Part shown: piece by piece, positions 63,965 through 64,000 of the stretch
How the letters are laid out: each line of letters starts with the position of its first letter
Position numbering within the stretch: position 1 is the stretch's first letter
Assembly: GCA_964493505.1 (NCBI GenBank)
Contig: CAZBNP010000009.1
Location: 122,706-186,705, forward strand
Origin: Chryseosolibacter sp964493505
Lineage (GTDB): Bacteria > Bacteroidota > Bacteroidia > Cytophagales > Cyclobacteriaceae
Direction of reading: 5' to 3'
DNA: 64,000 bases
The notes under the pieces: generated by a model
The model's database searches: none
Told to the model about the DNA's origin: nothing
What the model saw: the letters and a program-made list of their open reading frames with translations, nothing else
Made by a program: the position numbers and the translations under genes

Positions 63965-64000
63965 ATGGATCACCCTCGTTACATCGACCCTACCAGCGAT
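63965..64000 (+). CDS. Possible 5' end of a gene running off the window
   Basis: ATG at 63965 opens MDHPRYIDPTSD and stays open to the edge (12 codons). TAAATTCG about 20 bases upstream is one mismatch from TAnnTTTG. Too short to name; included because no other start fits the last 180 bases. Confidence 0.3.
   Translation, partial: MDHPRYIDPTSD

Noticed and set aside
63722..63973. 83-codon minus-strand frame at the right edge
   Set aside because: Overlaps the 3' end of the PorP/SprF gene and has no signal or family feature.

Overview
This window looks like chromosomal DNA of a Bacteroidota bacterium, most likely of the Cytophagales/Chryseolinea-type lineage, with roughly balanced base composition. 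The grounds are: a type IX secretion pair (a PKD/CHU_C gliding-type protein and a PorP/SprF protein); a NagB-PIG-L fusion; fused hisB and hisIE; the block parA-parB-DUF5683-dapB-lepB; weak or absent Shine-Dalgarno signals; and several promoters fitting the Bacteroidota pattern TTG-N19-TAnnTTTG. The lineage call is inference from gene content. No rRNA, tRNA, CRISPR array, prophage or insertion sequence was recognised.

Layout. 1-1548 is the 5' part of metG. 1649-7761 is a signalling island: a TPR sensor histidine kinase, two tandem small exported peptides that were too short for ordinary ORF calling, a second TPR membrane protein related to the first but without a kinase domain, a soluble HisKA_3-type kinase and a NarL/LuxR response regulator. 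7999-14361 is a TetR-controlled RND efflux operon (adaptor, pump, outer-membrane factor). 14441-19783 holds cardiolipin synthase, GAPDH and aconitase. 19808-21520 holds an unknown exported protein and a formylglycine-generating-enzyme-like lipoprotein. 21681-23490 is a ferredoxin reductase/ferredoxin/MarR operon with a MarR-type operator in front. 23518-27606 holds aldolase, riboflavin synthase, a PAP2 phosphatase and a flavoprotein disulfide reductase homologue without its redox cysteines.

27639-34958 is a complete histidine operon (leader peptide, attenuator, hisG-D-C-B-H-A-F-IE; minus strand). 35138-43910 holds a TPR lipoprotein, NagB-PIG-L, a GSCFA protein coupled to a DUF255 protein, and priA. 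43946-45960 holds an FKBP isomerase and the rpsF-rpsR-rplI operon with a strong terminator. 46116-49769 holds a membrane cytochrome c/LRR protein, a coiled-coil membrane protein, a methyltransferase and apaG. 49901-58695 holds ung and then, all on the minus strand, lepB, dapB, DUF5683, parB, parA, yidC and pyrG. 59032-63818 is the type IX secretion pair, followed by what may be the first codons of another gene.

Most of the window is housekeeping. The part most likely to be undescribed is the peptide/TPR-sensor island at 1649-7761. Two secreted-peptide genes lie between two paralogous periplasmic TPR sensors with different outputs, next to an orphan-looking kinase and regulator. This would fit a peptide-sensing circuit, but function is inferred from arrangement only. 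Other points worth checking are the his leader (HHHRHH), the operators in front of the tetR and fnr-fdx-marR genes, the cysteine-less disulfide reductase homologue, and DnaA-box and parS-half-site-like sequences between parA and yidC.
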